Below are positions 18,294-28,116 of a DNA stretch of 64,000 nt, piece after piece. A program made the translations under genes and the position numbers. Source of the DNA: Mangrovibacterium sp041596335 (lineage in GTDB: Bacteria > Bacteroidota > Bacteroidia > Bacteroidales > Prolixibacteraceae); assembly GCF_041596335.1 (NCBI RefSeq), contig NZ_JBFHIT010000027.1, positions 3,119 to 67,118 on the forward strand, read 5' to 3'. Position 1 is the stretch's first letter, and each line of letters opens with the position of its first letter. The notes under the pieces were generated by a model. That model did no database searches. It saw only the letters and a list, made by a program, of their open reading frames with translations, and had not been told where the DNA came from.

Positions 18294-19202
18294 TTATTCG
18301 ATATTATTCTGGAGTTCAGCTTCCCGAATATCGACCGATACACTCATCTCATTTTTACCACTGCTGTAGATTACTCCTTTTAGTGGAGGCAGGTCGTAAT
18401 AGTCGCGCCCCCAGGCGACTATCAGGTGCTGGTTTTCGGGAATTATATTGTTGGTCGGATCAAAGTCGACCCAACCAAAGCCGGGAATATAAATTGAAAA
18501 CCAGGCGTGAGAAGCGTCCGCTCCAATCAATTTCTCCTTTCCAGCTGGTGGAATGGTCTCAATGTAACCACTCATGTAACGGGCCGGAAGTCCAACCGAA
18601 CGAATACACGCGATGGCTACCTGAGCAAAGTCCTGACAAACGCCTTTCTTTTCGGCAAAAACTTCGTGGAGAGGTGTGGCCACATCAGAAAAACCCGGTA
18701 CAAACTGGAAATCAGTGAATATCCGCTGCATCAGTTCATTTGCCGCATCAAAAACCGATCGGTTGGGTTGAAACGATTCAGCCCCATAATTTCTTATTTC
18801 GGGGCTAATTTTCCGGATCAACGGTGATTCTAACGTATATTGACGAGCATCCAAAATTTCCGGAGTGAGAGCTTTTAAATGTTCGATGGCTTGATTCATA
18901 GTCACCTGACGGCTGGCATTGGAATAATACGATTGGGTGATTGCCTGGTGATCCCGATCGATTATACTCTTTGAAATGACTTTTAATTCGTCGTGCGGTT
19001 CCTGAATTGAAAAACGCGTTAAATGATTCCCGAAAAAGTCTAATCGTTCGGTGATTTCGGATGGTTTCGGATGGATTTCCAGTTTAAAGTCGACTAATTG
19101 CTGGCCCGGGAGGTTGCGTGGCTTTAGCGTTGCCATGTTGTGGCAATAGCTTACGAAACTATCGTAATGATAACTGGTTTTGTGAAGGACCTGAAAAATC
19201 AT
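18294..19202 (-). CDS. Transglutaminase-like protein (amide-ligase operon)
   Basis: The 302-residue protein has the bacterial transglutaminase N-terminal domain (about 1-90) and a transglutaminase core with Cys in KKGVCQDFAQVA (about 187), His in DASHAWFSIY (about 230) and Asp in FGWVDFDPTNN (about 245), forming the usual triad. It is the last gene of a five-gene leftward operon, 5 bases after the ATP-grasp/alpha-E fusion. In predicted amide-ligase operons such proteins are thought to cleave or transfer amide bonds of a peptide product. No signal peptide is visible, so it probably acts in the cytoplasm. The substrate is unknown. Confidence 0.9.
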   Translation of the reverse strand: MIFQVLHKTSYHYDSFVSYCHNMATLKPRNLPGQQLVDFKLEIHPKPSEITERLDFFGNHLTRFSIQEPHDELKVISKSIIDRDHQAITQSYYSNASRQVTMNQAIEHLKALTPEILDARQYTLESPLIRKISPEIRNYGAESFQPNRSVFDAANELMQRIFTDFQFVPGFSDVATPLHEVFAEKKGVCQDFAQVAIACIRSVGLPARYMSGYIETIPPAGKEKLIGADASHAWFSIYIPGFGWVDFDPTNNIIPENQHLIVAWGRDYYDLPPLKGVIYSSGKNEMSVSVDIREAELQNNIE

Positions 19203-19207
19203 AATGG

Positions 19208-21751
19208 CTAGGCGAAGCTTTGATTAATTAATTGATTTTGCTGGTAGCTATGACTGAAATAAGTGGTTGTAACGGCCAATGAAGCATGAAAAAGCAAGTC
19301 GCTTAATTCGGACATTAAATGGTCGAGATCTTCGCGAATGCTACTTCCCGGGGAAACCTGAACCAATTCAGCACTGGTTGCCAACCGTAATTTGGCAAAA
19401 CCTTCAAAAATAAATTTTTCGTAATTGGTTAATTCGTGCGACTGTTGCGACAGTGGTAAAACGGCCAAATCCTTATTCAGTCGGTTAAATCGGTAGGCCA
19501 CGGAGCGCGGATATTTTTGATCTAAAATAATCAAGTCAATCACATTTTCCAGCTTGATGTACGAACGGTAACTGTGTCGGTAAATATTTAAGCTTTCGTG
19601 ACTGTTTAATAACGATTCAAGAATTTCATATTCAATATGTTCATCGTGCTTAACAACCAACAGGCTGCGACATTTTGAGATGTTAAGCATGCTTAGCTCG
19701 AGTTGAAGTCCGATGAAATACAACAAAAGGCCATGCTCGATTAGGATGCATTCTTCCACTAAACCCATAAAGGCGATCAGGCGTGTAATTAGCTGATCAA
19801 GCGTTTGAATTAGCTTTCGGGTATTGATGTTCTCGTCCAGCAGCACATCTTTCCAAATGGTGTTGATGCGTTCAAAAACCCGCCACATATCTGACGACCA
19901 CAAATTCCGGATCGAATAATAGGCATTGAAAAACATGTCCATCGTATGCGATAAACTGCCTGCCCTGTTCGAGTTTAGAATGACATCGTAAATTTCTTTT
20001 ACCGGATCTTGAATTGGTTTGTCGCCCACAAATCCGGGGAAAGTACAGGTAAGATTAGTTACCGCTTTCAGAAGTGCATCGAGACTTTGATTGTTTGGCC
20101 TTCGCTCGTTGAAGTTTGTAAAGTTCATCTGCTTAAGAATCATACGCAGAAAGCGAGCGGTTGAAAGTGCCCGCCCAACGTAACGTCCGGCCCAAAAAAG
20201 GTTTTCAGCCGTCAAACTTGGGAGATCACTTAGTCCGGATTCTATAAAATTGGTTGGCCGGGAAAGGCTGACAATCGGCTTCTTTTGATCGTTATCCTTG
20301 CCAAGAATCCATAAATCTTTGCTCAATCCACCCTTTTGGTTTGTAACAGCGTTGTTGCCAACGCCGGAGGCTACCCGAACCAATCCTCCGGGCATAACTT
20401 CGTAGCCACCATTTGAGGCAACTCCGAAGGTTCGGATGGTCATATTGCGCGGTTCCAGATTATGACCGACAAAAGTGGGGGTTGTTGAAAAACCAATTTG
20501 TTCCTGTGCTACAAAGCGATAGGGACGATCGATAATTTGAGCCCGTAGTACCTCCAGATCTTCATTGTTCATTTGAAACCCAACAAATACGCTATCGTTG
20601 TGTGGGCGATCGATACGCCGAACCACCAGCTCTGAAAGATGTTCAAGTACATATTGTCGTTCTTTTTCCTGTCCGCACCACCACGAAGCAACCTGCGGCA
20701 AAATTAATTCCTGATTGAGGAAATACTTTGCGATGCCCGGAATGAAGGGAATCAGGCCCGGATTTTCAAGCACCCGCGATCCAATTGGATTGATAATGCT
20801 CACATTTTTTTTGCGAACCACTTCTAGCAAGCCGGGAATACCCAGCTGGGAATCTTCGCGCAGCTCGAGCGGATCTGAGTACAGATCATCGACACGACGC
20901 AAGACCACATCAACCTGTTTGAGGCCTTTCAGTGATTTCATCCAAAGATAGCCATCGCGCGCAACCAGATCATTTCCCTGAACAAGCGGATATCCCATGT
21001 ACGATGCCAGATAGGCATGTTCGAAATAGGTTTCGTTCAAGGGGCCTGGTGTCAACACGACAATGACCGGGGAGTCGATTTTTCGCGGTGACGAGTTGAT
21101 CAGCAAATTGTTGAAATGCTGAAAGAATGGCTTCAGCTTTTTGTAATACAATCCTTTTGATAGCTCAGGAAGAACCCGGCTAATCGTTTGCCGGTTTTCA
21201 AGCGCATAGCCCATACCCGATGGCGCCTGTGTCCGATCGCTGAAAACCCACATTTGTCCGTCGGGCCCCCGGGCGATATCAGCCCCGTATAGTTGAAGGC
21301 GTTTGTTTGACAGGTATTCAATTTGGTCGCACTGGCGGATAAACCCACGGTGCGAGTAAATCACTTCCTGCGGAACAATTCCATTGTTTATTAGATCCCG
21401 CTTGCCATATAAATCCTTTAATATCAGGTTGAATAGCTCTGCGCGCTGCTGGATTCCCTTTTCAATGGTTTTCCATTCCTTCGCGTCGATAAGTGAAGGA
21501 ATGGCATTTAAATTCCAAGGGCGGTTCAGCCCCTGAGGATCATTATAAACATTGTAGGTGACTCCGTTCTCCGAGAGATACCAATCCAGATCAGACTGAC
21601 GAGAGGTCAGGTCTCCATGTCCAATGGTGGCTATATTTTGAAAAAGTACTTCCCAATGTGCTTTCACCGAAGCGTCTTTTCCAATCGCTTCGTCGCTGGC
21701 ACGTCCAATGGTATAGTCTTCAAATGGTCTGTATTTGGTATCAGGCATCAA
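19208..21751 (-). CDS. Circularly permuted ATP-grasp fused to alpha-E domain
   Basis: The 847-residue protein joins a circularly permuted type-2 ATP-grasp ligase (DUF404/DUF407-like, about 1-480) to an alpha-E helical domain (DUF403-like, about 500-840). The ligase part shows YGADIARGPDGQMWVFSDRT, VVLTPGPLNETYFEHAYLA, YLWMKSLKGLKQVDVVLRRV and MPGGLVRVASG, all with equivalents in the separate ATP-grasp gene at 26084-27523. Family ligases are predicted to form amide bonds at ATP cost. A lone ATP-grasp gene and a lone alpha-E gene occur in the same operon, so this fusion duplicates both activities. It ends 5 bases before the transglutaminase gene. Confidence 0.9.
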   Translation of the reverse strand: MMPDTKYRPFEDYTIGRASDEAIGKDASVKAHWEVLFQNIATIGHGDLTSRQSDLDWYLSENGVTYNVYNDPQGLNRPWNLNAIPSLIDAKEWKTIEKGIQQRAELFNLILKDLYGKRDLINNGIVPQEVIYSHRGFIRQCDQIEYLSNKRLQLYGADIARGPDGQMWVFSDRTQAPSGMGYALENRQTISRVLPELSKGLYYKKLKPFFQHFNNLLINSSPRKIDSPVIVVLTPGPLNETYFEHAYLASYMGYPLVQGNDLVARDGYLWMKSLKGLKQVDVVLRRVDDLYSDPLELREDSQLGIPGLLEVVRKKNVSIINPIGSRVLENPGLIPFIPGIAKYFLNQELILPQVASWWCGQEKERQYVLEHLSELVVRRIDRPHNDSVFVGFQMNNEDLEVLRAQIIDRPYRFVAQEQIGFSTTPTFVGHNLEPRNMTIRTFGVASNGGYEVMPGGLVRVASGVGNNAVTNQKGGLSKDLWILGKDNDQKKPIVSLSRPTNFIESGLSDLPSLTAENLFWAGRYVGRALSTARFLRMILKQMNFTNFNERRPNNQSLDALLKAVTNLTCTFPGFVGDKPIQDPVKEIYDVILNSNRAGSLSHTMDMFFNAYYSIRNLWSSDMWRVFERINTIWKDVLLDENINTRKLIQTLDQLITRLIAFMGLVEECILIEHGLLLYFIGLQLELSMLNISKCRSLLVVKHDEHIEYEILESLLNSHESLNIYRHSYRSYIKLENVIDLIILDQKYPRSVAYRFNRLNKDLAVLPLSQQSHELTNYEKFIFEGFAKLRLATSAELVQVSPGSSIREDLDHLMSELSDLLFHASLAVTTTYFSHSYQQNQLINQSFA

Positions 21752-21752
21752 C

Positions 21753-24700
21753 TTATGTTATTTTCCAATTGTGTCTTAAATCGAGCGTATGCGGGAACTC
21801 CAAACTTACAGGAATTTCTTTGTAATCAAATGTTTTCACATCAGAATGTACAATTACCGACCTTACAGGTAGTTGATCAACCATTTGACTTTCCGGAGAA
21901 GCAATTTCTCCTTGTGTGTGACCAAAGTCCCAGAATCGGTTTATTCTGCGCGATTCGGCCTCGTAGCTGTTCACCGGATATGAGTCGTATGAGAGACCTC
22001 CCGGATGAGAAACAAAGTAGGTACAGCCTCCGATCGAACGTTTATTCCAACTGTCAACAATGTCGAATACCAGCGGAGTATCAACGCCAATTGTCGGGTG
22101 GAGCGACGACCATGGCTGCCATGCTTTGTATCGGATACCTGCAACGTACTCACCCTTTTTGCCGGTAGCAGATAGTGGTACTTTTACGCCGTTGCAGGTG
22201 AGTGTATAGCGTTCGTCCACAAAATTATTTAGCTTAACCTGAATACGCTCAACCGACGAGTCGACATAACGGGCAGTACCGCGACCCGACATTTCTTCAC
22301 CCAAAACATTCCAGGGTTCAATCGCCATTCGCAACTCAAGATCAATGCCTTGAATGTTGACCATGCCGTAAAGTGGGAATCGGAACTCGAAGAACGGATC
22401 AAACCAGTCGAGTTTGAATGGGTATCCGGCTGCATTTAGTTGCGAAACAACGTCCTTGATATCTTCTTTGGCATAATGCTCCATCAGAAAACGGTCGTGA
22501 AGCTCGGTGCCCCATCTAACCAATTTGTGCTTATACGGTTGGCGCCAGAACCAGGCAACCAACGTTCGAACAAGCAACATCTGCAATAAACTCATTCGGG
22601 CATGAGGTGGCATGTCGAAAGCACGAAGCTCCAGAATTCCCAACCGTCCGGAAGAGGAATCGGGAGAGTATAACTTGTCGATGCAAAACTCGGCACGATG
22701 GGTGTTTCCGGTAATGTCGGTTAGCATGTGGCGAAACAAACGGTCGGTCAGCCAGTAAGGTACATCTTGTCCATCGGGTATTTGCTCAAAGGCAATTTCC
22801 AGCTCGTAGAGGTTTTCGTATCGGCCTTCGTCAACCCTTGGTGCCTGACTCGTAGGACCAATAAAAGCTCCGGAAAATAAATAGGAAAGTCCCGGATGAT
22901 GCTGCCAGAAGGTTAATAAGCTACGTAATAAATCAGGCCTGCGTAGTAGCGGGCTGTCTGCTGGTCGTTCGCCGCCTAGCGTAACGTGGTTGCCGCCTCC
23001 TGTTCCGGTATGTTTTCCGTCGAGCATAAACTTTTCGGTTCCCAGTCGGGCAAGCTTGGCTTCTTCGTATAAGGCAAGTGTGTTGTCAGTTAGTTCTTTC
23101 CAGTTTTTGGCCGGATGAATGTTCACTTCAATAACACCAGGGTCAGGGGTTACTTTTAGTTGCTCCATCCGATTATCGCGTGGAGGTTCGTAACCTTCCA
23201 GTATAATCGGAACCTGCAATTCTACAGCTGTTGCCTCGAGAGCGGCCGCCATATCCAGAAATACTTCAGCGCTATCGAGCGGAGGCAGGAAAATATAGAG
23301 TTTGTTATCCCGAATTTCGCTGCAGATGGCGGTGCGAATAAACGGTAAGGCTTGGGTGATTTTAGGTACTCCGGCATTTTTTCGTTGTTGCACGACCTCA
23401 TGATACTCGCCCAACGAACCAGTTTCAGCATACAAATCGGGCTCAAAAACAGGCTCGCTGTCGATTGTCGGGCTCTCGAGAAGCGAACCCAGAGGGAGTC
23501 TTAATCCCACCGGTGAGTTTCCGGGAGTTAGGAATAAGTTCTTGCGTCGAAATTCCCATTTACTACTGATCCAATGATTTTTATATCGGTTTAGGGGAAG
23601 CACGAAACCTGCCGGGTCGTTCATTCCCTTATTTAGTAGTTCACTTAATTTTTGCCGCTCCAACGGATCTTTCAGATCCGTTTTCAATGGATCGACATCA
23701 ACAGGCAGGCGTCCTTCTTCCCATAAAAAGTAGAAAGCGTCTTCATAGGCCGGGATAATTGTTTCTGCGTCCATTCCCAGGTAGCTGGTCAGGGTTTTTA
23801 AAAACTTCTCGGCAAGTTCCGGAGCAGGTTTGTAGGAGTCGGTGAAAGAAGCCAGAAGTTCCGGATTTTTCCAGACCGGAAGACCATCTTTTCGCCAATA
23901 TATGCCAACTTGCCAGCGAGGTAAGGGTTCGCCTGGATACCATTTCCCTTGTGCATGATGCAGGAGCCCGCCTTTACCAAACCGGCTGAGCAGACGAGTG
24001 GATAGCCTGGACGCCAGTTCACGTTTATGCGGTCCGTCGGCAGCTGTATTCCATTGTTCCGATTCCATATCGTCAATGGAAACAAAGGTTGGTTCGCCAC
24101 CCATTGTCAAACGCACATCGCCTTTCTGAAGTTCTTTTTCTACCTCGAACCCCAGTTTGTAAATCGATTCCCATTGATCTTCGGTATAGGGTTTTGTGAC
24201 CCGGGGTGATTCGAAAATACGAGTAACTGTGTTGCTGTGAAAGAACTCGGTTTTACAAACATCGGTATAGCCGGTCACTGGGGCGGCACTTTCGTATGAT
24301 GGGGTACAAGCCAGCGGAATGTGTCCTTCGCCGGCCAGCAAGCCCGAAGTGGCATCGAAACCAATCCATCCGGCTCCGGGGATATAGGCTTCAGCCCAGG
24401 CATGAAGATCGGTAAAATCAGCTTCCGGTCCCGAGGGGCCATCAAGCGATTTTTCGTCGGCAGCCAGCTGAACGAGGTAACCCGAAACAAAGCGGGCACC
24501 AATTCCCAGATGACGCAAAGCCTGAACTAGTAGCCATGCAAAATCGCGGCACGATCCGGTTCCTATCTGAAGCGTTTCTTCACATGATTGAACACCCGGT
24601 GCCATCCGAATGGTATAATTGAGATGCTTGTATAGCTTTTGGTTAAGGTCGATTAAAAAGTCAATTGTTTTACGGGATTTACAGTTGACCGTTTTTAACC

Positions 24701-25088
24701 ATTCTTTCAGAAGCGGACCACTTTCTCTGATCTCCAGATAGGGGATTAGTTCTTTTTGAAGAGTTTCGTCGTAGGTAAACGGATATTCCGTTGCCGATTC
24801 GTCAATAAAAAAATCGAATGGATTGATCGTTTTCAGATCAACGATAATTTCAACTTCGACTGATAGCTCATTGGTTTTTTCGGGGAACACCAATCGGGCC
24901 TGGTAGTTGCCGAAAGGATCTTGTTGCCAATTGAAAAAGTTCTCTTCCGGTTTTATTTTAATCGAATAAGCTTCAATTGGTGTTCGACTATGAGGAGCCG
25001 GACGGAGACGAAAAATATGCGGCGATAAGTTTATCGTCCGGTCGTATTTGTAGATCGTCTTGTGAGAAATGACAACTTTTAAAGCCAT
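21753..25088 (-). CDS. Transglutaminase-DUF2126 fusion protein
   Basis: The 1111-residue protein starts with a transglutaminase N-terminal domain and core. The triad is Cys in TGSCRDFAWLL (about 178), His in TDLHAWAEAY (about 229) and Asp in GFDATSG (about 243). From about 300 to the end it is DUF2126, with GEPTFVS, HHAQGKWYPGEPLPRW, HTGTGGGNHVTLGG and HRAEFCIDKLYSP as clear landmarks. Aravind and colleagues grouped DUF2126 with carboxylate-amine ligases of the glutamine synthetase/GCS fold. So ligase and amidase-like domains sit in one chain. Start and stop lie within a few bases of both neighbours, showing tight cotranscription. The product is unknown. Confidence 0.92.
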   Translation of the reverse strand: MALKVVISHKTIYKYDRTINLSPHIFRLRPAPHSRTPIEAYSIKIKPEENFFNWQQDPFGNYQARLVFPEKTNELSVEVEIIVDLKTINPFDFFIDESATEYPFTYDETLQKELIPYLEIRESGPLLKEWLKTVNCKSRKTIDFLIDLNQKLYKHLNYTIRMAPGVQSCEETLQIGTGSCRDFAWLLVQALRHLGIGARFVSGYLVQLAADEKSLDGPSGPEADFTDLHAWAEAYIPGAGWIGFDATSGLLAGEGHIPLACTPSYESAAPVTGYTDVCKTEFFHSNTVTRIFESPRVTKPYTEDQWESIYKLGFEVEKELQKGDVRLTMGGEPTFVSIDDMESEQWNTAADGPHKRELASRLSTRLLSRFGKGGLLHHAQGKWYPGEPLPRWQVGIYWRKDGLPVWKNPELLASFTDSYKPAPELAEKFLKTLTSYLGMDAETIIPAYEDAFYFLWEEGRLPVDVDPLKTDLKDPLERQKLSELLNKGMNDPAGFVLPLNRYKNHWISSKWEFRRKNLFLTPGNSPVGLRLPLGSLLESPTIDSEPVFEPDLYAETGSLGEYHEVVQQRKNAGVPKITQALPFIRTAICSEIRDNKLYIFLPPLDSAEVFLDMAAALEATAVELQVPIILEGYEPPRDNRMEQLKVTPDPGVIEVNIHPAKNWKELTDNTLALYEEAKLARLGTEKFMLDGKHTGTGGGNHVTLGGERPADSPLLRRPDLLRSLLTFWQHHPGLSYLFSGAFIGPTSQAPRVDEGRYENLYELEIAFEQIPDGQDVPYWLTDRLFRHMLTDITGNTHRAEFCIDKLYSPDSSSGRLGILELRAFDMPPHARMSLLQMLLVRTLVAWFWRQPYKHKLVRWGTELHDRFLMEHYAKEDIKDVVSQLNAAGYPFKLDWFDPFFEFRFPLYGMVNIQGIDLELRMAIEPWNVLGEEMSGRGTARYVDSSVERIQVKLNNFVDERYTLTCNGVKVPLSATGKKGEYVAGIRYKAWQPWSSLHPTIGVDTPLVFDIVDSWNKRSIGGCTYFVSHPGGLSYDSYPVNSYEAESRRINRFWDFGHTQGEIASPESQMVDQLPVRSVIVHSDVKTFDYKEIPVSLEFPHTLDLRHNWKIT

Positions 25089-25109
25089 GAGCAGTTTATA
25101 ATTTGGTAA

Positions 25110-26072
25110 TTACGATTTCGAAACATTGTTTTCGATCGAGAAGAAAGAGTCGGAAATAGCCTGAGCTGCGTTATTGAGTTTGATTTGGATGTTATCCAAA
25201 TATTCATGCATCCCGGTGTTTATAATGTCGGTAATATCGGTGTATTCAAGCTGCGAAGTCATCTGCCCGACTTCTTTCTCTGCACGATTGGAGTAACCGA
25301 TCGTTTGACCGGAAATAGCCTTCAGTGATAATGTTGTATGTTCCAGACACATTGTGATCGACCGTGGGAATTCCTTGTCCAGAATCAGAAATTCAGCAAT
25401 TCCTGCCGGAGTGAGTTTTCCGTAAAGTTTCCGGTACATGTCGTACGCGCTAACCGATTTTAACAAAGCTGCCCATTGGATGATATCGACTGAAGTGCCA
25501 ACATCTTTTGGCGATGGCAATAACAGGTGATATTTTACATCCAGTATCCGCGATGTTTTGTCGGCTCGCTCAAGTAGTTTTCCAATTCGGCCAAAATGCC
25601 AGCCTTCCGTACGAGATATGGTCGCGTCGATAATTCCCCAGAATAGCTGGCAACCTTTTTTTATTTCATCAAAGTATATTCTGGGATCTCGTTTTGTCCA
25701 TATCTTTTTCGACAACCCGTTCTTAACCAGATAATAGAGGGAATTAACCTGTTCCCAAAGCTCTTTGGTAATTTCGGGACGAATGGAACGTGCGTTTTCA
25801 CGCGCATTAACAATGCAATTGTAGATTGAATTTGGATTCTTGGGGTCGAACCCAAGAAAATAAATCACCTTTTCCTTGTCGATAGTTTTGTGCATCAATT
25901 CATATAAATCCCAATCACCGGTTGTAACGACCAAGGGTTGCCATTGTTCTGAAACATTTGGTGGCAACTCCAGCGATAGATTAAAACTTACATCCATAAA
26001 GCGGGCATAGTTCTCTGCCCGTTCCATATACCGGTTCATCCAGTACATTGCGTCTGCTACTCTACTCAGCAT
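25110..26072 (-). CDS. Alpha-E domain protein (DUF403-like)
   Basis: The 320-residue protein is a stand-alone alpha-E domain. The N-terminus MLSRVADAMYWMNRYMERAENYARFMD is diagnostic of the family (only part is needed: DAMYWMNRYMERAEN), with WHFGRIGKLLERADKTSRIL near residue 155. The domain is all-helical with conserved charged residues. Its biochemical role is unknown, but it almost always accompanies circularly permuted ATP-grasp and transglutaminase genes. It sits 11 bases after the ATP-grasp gene and 21 bases before the DUF2126 gene. A second, divergent copy forms the C-terminal half of the 847-residue fusion downstream. Confidence 0.92.
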   Translation of the reverse strand: MLSRVADAMYWMNRYMERAENYARFMDVSFNLSLELPPNVSEQWQPLVVTTGDWDLYELMHKTIDKEKVIYFLGFDPKNPNSIYNCIVNARENARSIRPEITKELWEQVNSLYYLVKNGLSKKIWTKRDPRIYFDEIKKGCQLFWGIIDATISRTEGWHFGRIGKLLERADKTSRILDVKYHLLLPSPKDVGTSVDIIQWAALLKSVSAYDMYRKLYGKLTPAGIAEFLILDKEFPRSITMCLEHTTLSLKAISGQTIGYSNRAEKEVGQMTSQLEYTDITDIINTGMHEYLDNIQIKLNNAAQAISDSFFSIENNVSKS

Positions 26073-26083
26073 GTTTTTTCGTT

Positions 26084-27523
26084 TTATAAATTGTCAACAA
26101 CCCACGTGTCTTTGCTACCTCCACCTTGAGATGAGTTTACCACCAGTGAACCTTTTTTCAATGCTACACGGGTAAGCGCTCCGGGAATGATTTTCATCTC
26201 TGATCCGTATAGAATATACGGCCTCAAATCAACGTGACGACCTTCTATTCCTTCCTCGGTAAGGGTCGGAACGCGTGAAAGGTTAATGGTAGGCTGAGCA
26301 ATATAATTTCGAGGGTTTTTCTTTATTTTCTGTATAAATTCAGCTTGTTCTTCCTTAGTCGATTTTGGTCCGATCAGCATTCCATATCCACCGGAAGCAT
26401 CGGTTTGCTTCACAACCAGATCAGCAATATTTTCGATAACGTATTTTTGGTCGTCTTTGCGGTCACAAATGTAAGTTTGAACGTTGGGGAGTATCATTTC
26501 TTCGCCTAAATAATACTTTATGATCTCCGGAACATAGGCATAAACAGCTTTATCATCGGCCACGCCGGTTCCGGGGGCATTCACCAACACCACATTGCCT
26601 TTCAGGTAGGCACGAAACAAGCCGGGTGTGCCTAGCAACGAATCGGGACGAAAAACTTCAGGATCGATAAAATCGTCGTCAACCCGACGGTAGATTACAT
26701 CAACCCGTTTCAATCCTTTCGTGGTGATTTTGTATACAAAGTCATTTTTAACAACTAAATCGCGGCCTTCAACTAATTCGGCTCCCATTTGCTGAGCCAG
26801 ATAGGCATGCTCAAAGTAAGCCGAATTGTAAATACCCGGAGTAAGAACAGCAATGGATGCCGGTGCAACTGGTGATAGCGATTCGAGCATGTCGCGCAGG
26901 TAGTGCGTGTAATCATATACCGGCCGAACATTTAGTTTTTCAAATACTTCGGGGAAGGAGCGCTTTAATATTTCACGATTCTCGAGCATATACGAAACAC
27001 CGGAAGGACAGCGCAGGTTGTCTTCCAATACATAGTAAGCTCCATCGCCACCGCGAATAATGTCGGTTCCGGTAATATGAATCCAAACCCCTTTGGGTGG
27101 TTTTAGCCCAATACATTGCTTCAGGTAGGTTGAGCTTGAAAAAATTAATTCCTTGGGGATGATTTTATCCTTTAGAATCTTTTGATCATTGTAAATATCA
27201 TCAATGAATAAATTCATCGCCTGAATTCGCTGTTTCAATCCTTTCTCCAGAAAGTCCCAATCCTGACCATTAATAATGCGTGGGATGATATCCAAATGGA
27301 GAATTCGCTCAATTCCCTGGTTGTCGCTATAAACGTTAAATGTCATTCCTAACGACATCTGAACTCTGTCGGTTGAGTGTTGCAACAGATTGAGTTTTTT
27401 TAACCCCATTTTCTTTAGCCGGTCAATAAAAAGGGCGTAATGAGGCCTGACTTGTTTGTCGTTGTCAAAAGTTTCATCGAAGAAACCTTCAGTTACATAT
27501 TGTTGGAAGTCTATTTTTGTCAT
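26084..27523 (-). CDS. Circularly permuted ATP-grasp type 2 ligase
   Basis: The 479-residue protein is the first gene of the amide-ligase operon. Landmarks are MTFNVYSDNQGIERILHLD (about 57), GTDIIRGGDGAYYVLEDN, VLTPGIYNSAYFEHAYLA, VDVIYRRVDDDFIDPE and DLVVKQTDASGGYGMLIG, matching the CP_ATPgrasp family (DUF404/DUF407). The family is predicted to use ATP to join a carboxylate to an amine. It shares order and motifs with the N-terminal half of the 847-residue fusion, so the two are paralogues. The downstream alpha-E gene follows in 11 bases. Upstream lies a 593-base divergent spacer. Confidence 0.92.
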   Translation of the reverse strand: MTKIDFQQYVTEGFFDETFDNDKQVRPHYALFIDRLKKMGLKKLNLLQHSTDRVQMSLGMTFNVYSDNQGIERILHLDIIPRIINGQDWDFLEKGLKQRIQAMNLFIDDIYNDQKILKDKIIPKELIFSSSTYLKQCIGLKPPKGVWIHITGTDIIRGGDGAYYVLEDNLRCPSGVSYMLENREILKRSFPEVFEKLNVRPVYDYTHYLRDMLESLSPVAPASIAVLTPGIYNSAYFEHAYLAQQMGAELVEGRDLVVKNDFVYKITTKGLKRVDVIYRRVDDDFIDPEVFRPDSLLGTPGLFRAYLKGNVVLVNAPGTGVADDKAVYAYVPEIIKYYLGEEMILPNVQTYICDRKDDQKYVIENIADLVVKQTDASGGYGMLIGPKSTKEEQAEFIQKIKKNPRNYIAQPTINLSRVPTLTEEGIEGRHVDLRPYILYGSEMKIIPGALTRVALKKGSLVVNSSQGGGSKDTWVVDNL

Positions 27524-28116
27524 ATTGCTGCCATGAGGTTTTTGTAATAACGGATTTTAAGAAGGAAAAGTTTTCCTGTCTTTCAAATTGATCATTTAAT
27601 TAATCCAAATGTATACAAAATGTCATTCGGGCGTTCGTTGTTCGTGCAAATGTTCGGAATTGTTGTGTTTTATTTAATTTTCATCACTTTTAAATTACCC
27701 GAACTAAACGTCATAGTGGTTGATTTATGCTCTCTGTTCCACATAAAAGTAATCTTTTTTTTAGTTGTTTTCTAATTTAACCGGCAGGTGTGTCGCAATT
27801 ATTCTACTCTATCTTGTGCGTTGGTTATCAGGTTAACTAACAAAAATAACGTGTCGGTTTTACCACAAGGAGAAAAAAAGTGAGATATGAAAATGGTTTT
27901 TACCGAACTGACAAATCCTGCTCTGATGCCTGGTTTTAAAGTCGATTGTTTTAAGCCTGGAATTTGGATTGAATGGCTGGCGATTGAACATAGTAATTCA
28001 GTAGTCGCTGAATCTGCTGCAATAAGATTAGTTTAAATTCAATTAACGAGTCTCTGCAAAATGGCCTACAGACTATGAAAATTCATTTATTTCGCCATTC
28101 AAAATAACCAGTCGCA
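27524..28116. other. Divergent intergenic region, with one doubtful short ORF
   Basis: This spacer of 593 bases separates the amide-ligase operon from the ThrE-like genes. A minus-strand TACATTTG at 27606-27613 fits the -7 consensus and could drive the operon, but its -33 partner is not seen. A 49-codon frame at 27887-28036 is listed separately. Nothing else was recognised. Confidence 0.45.
27887..28036 (+). CDS. Doubtful 49-residue ORF
   Basis: An ATG at 27887 opens 49 codons (starting MKMVFTELTNPALMPGFKVD) that end in TAA at 28034-28036. The residue mix looks protein-like, with no signal peptide and no known motif. AAGGAG lies 14 bases upstream, which is too far for a strong ribosome site. 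It sits between the amide-ligase operon and the ThrE genes, where a peptide substrate might be expected, but nothing in it supports that role. It may be chance. Confidence 0.22.
   Translation: MKMVFTELTNPALMPGFKVDCFKPGIWIEWLAIEHSNSVVAESAAIRLV

Noticed and set aside
18294..27523. Lanthipeptide or graspetide cluster
   Set aside because: The ATP-grasp proteins are of the circularly permuted DUF404/407 type, not MvdD/PsnB type, and no precursor peptide with Glu/Asp/Thr repeats is present.
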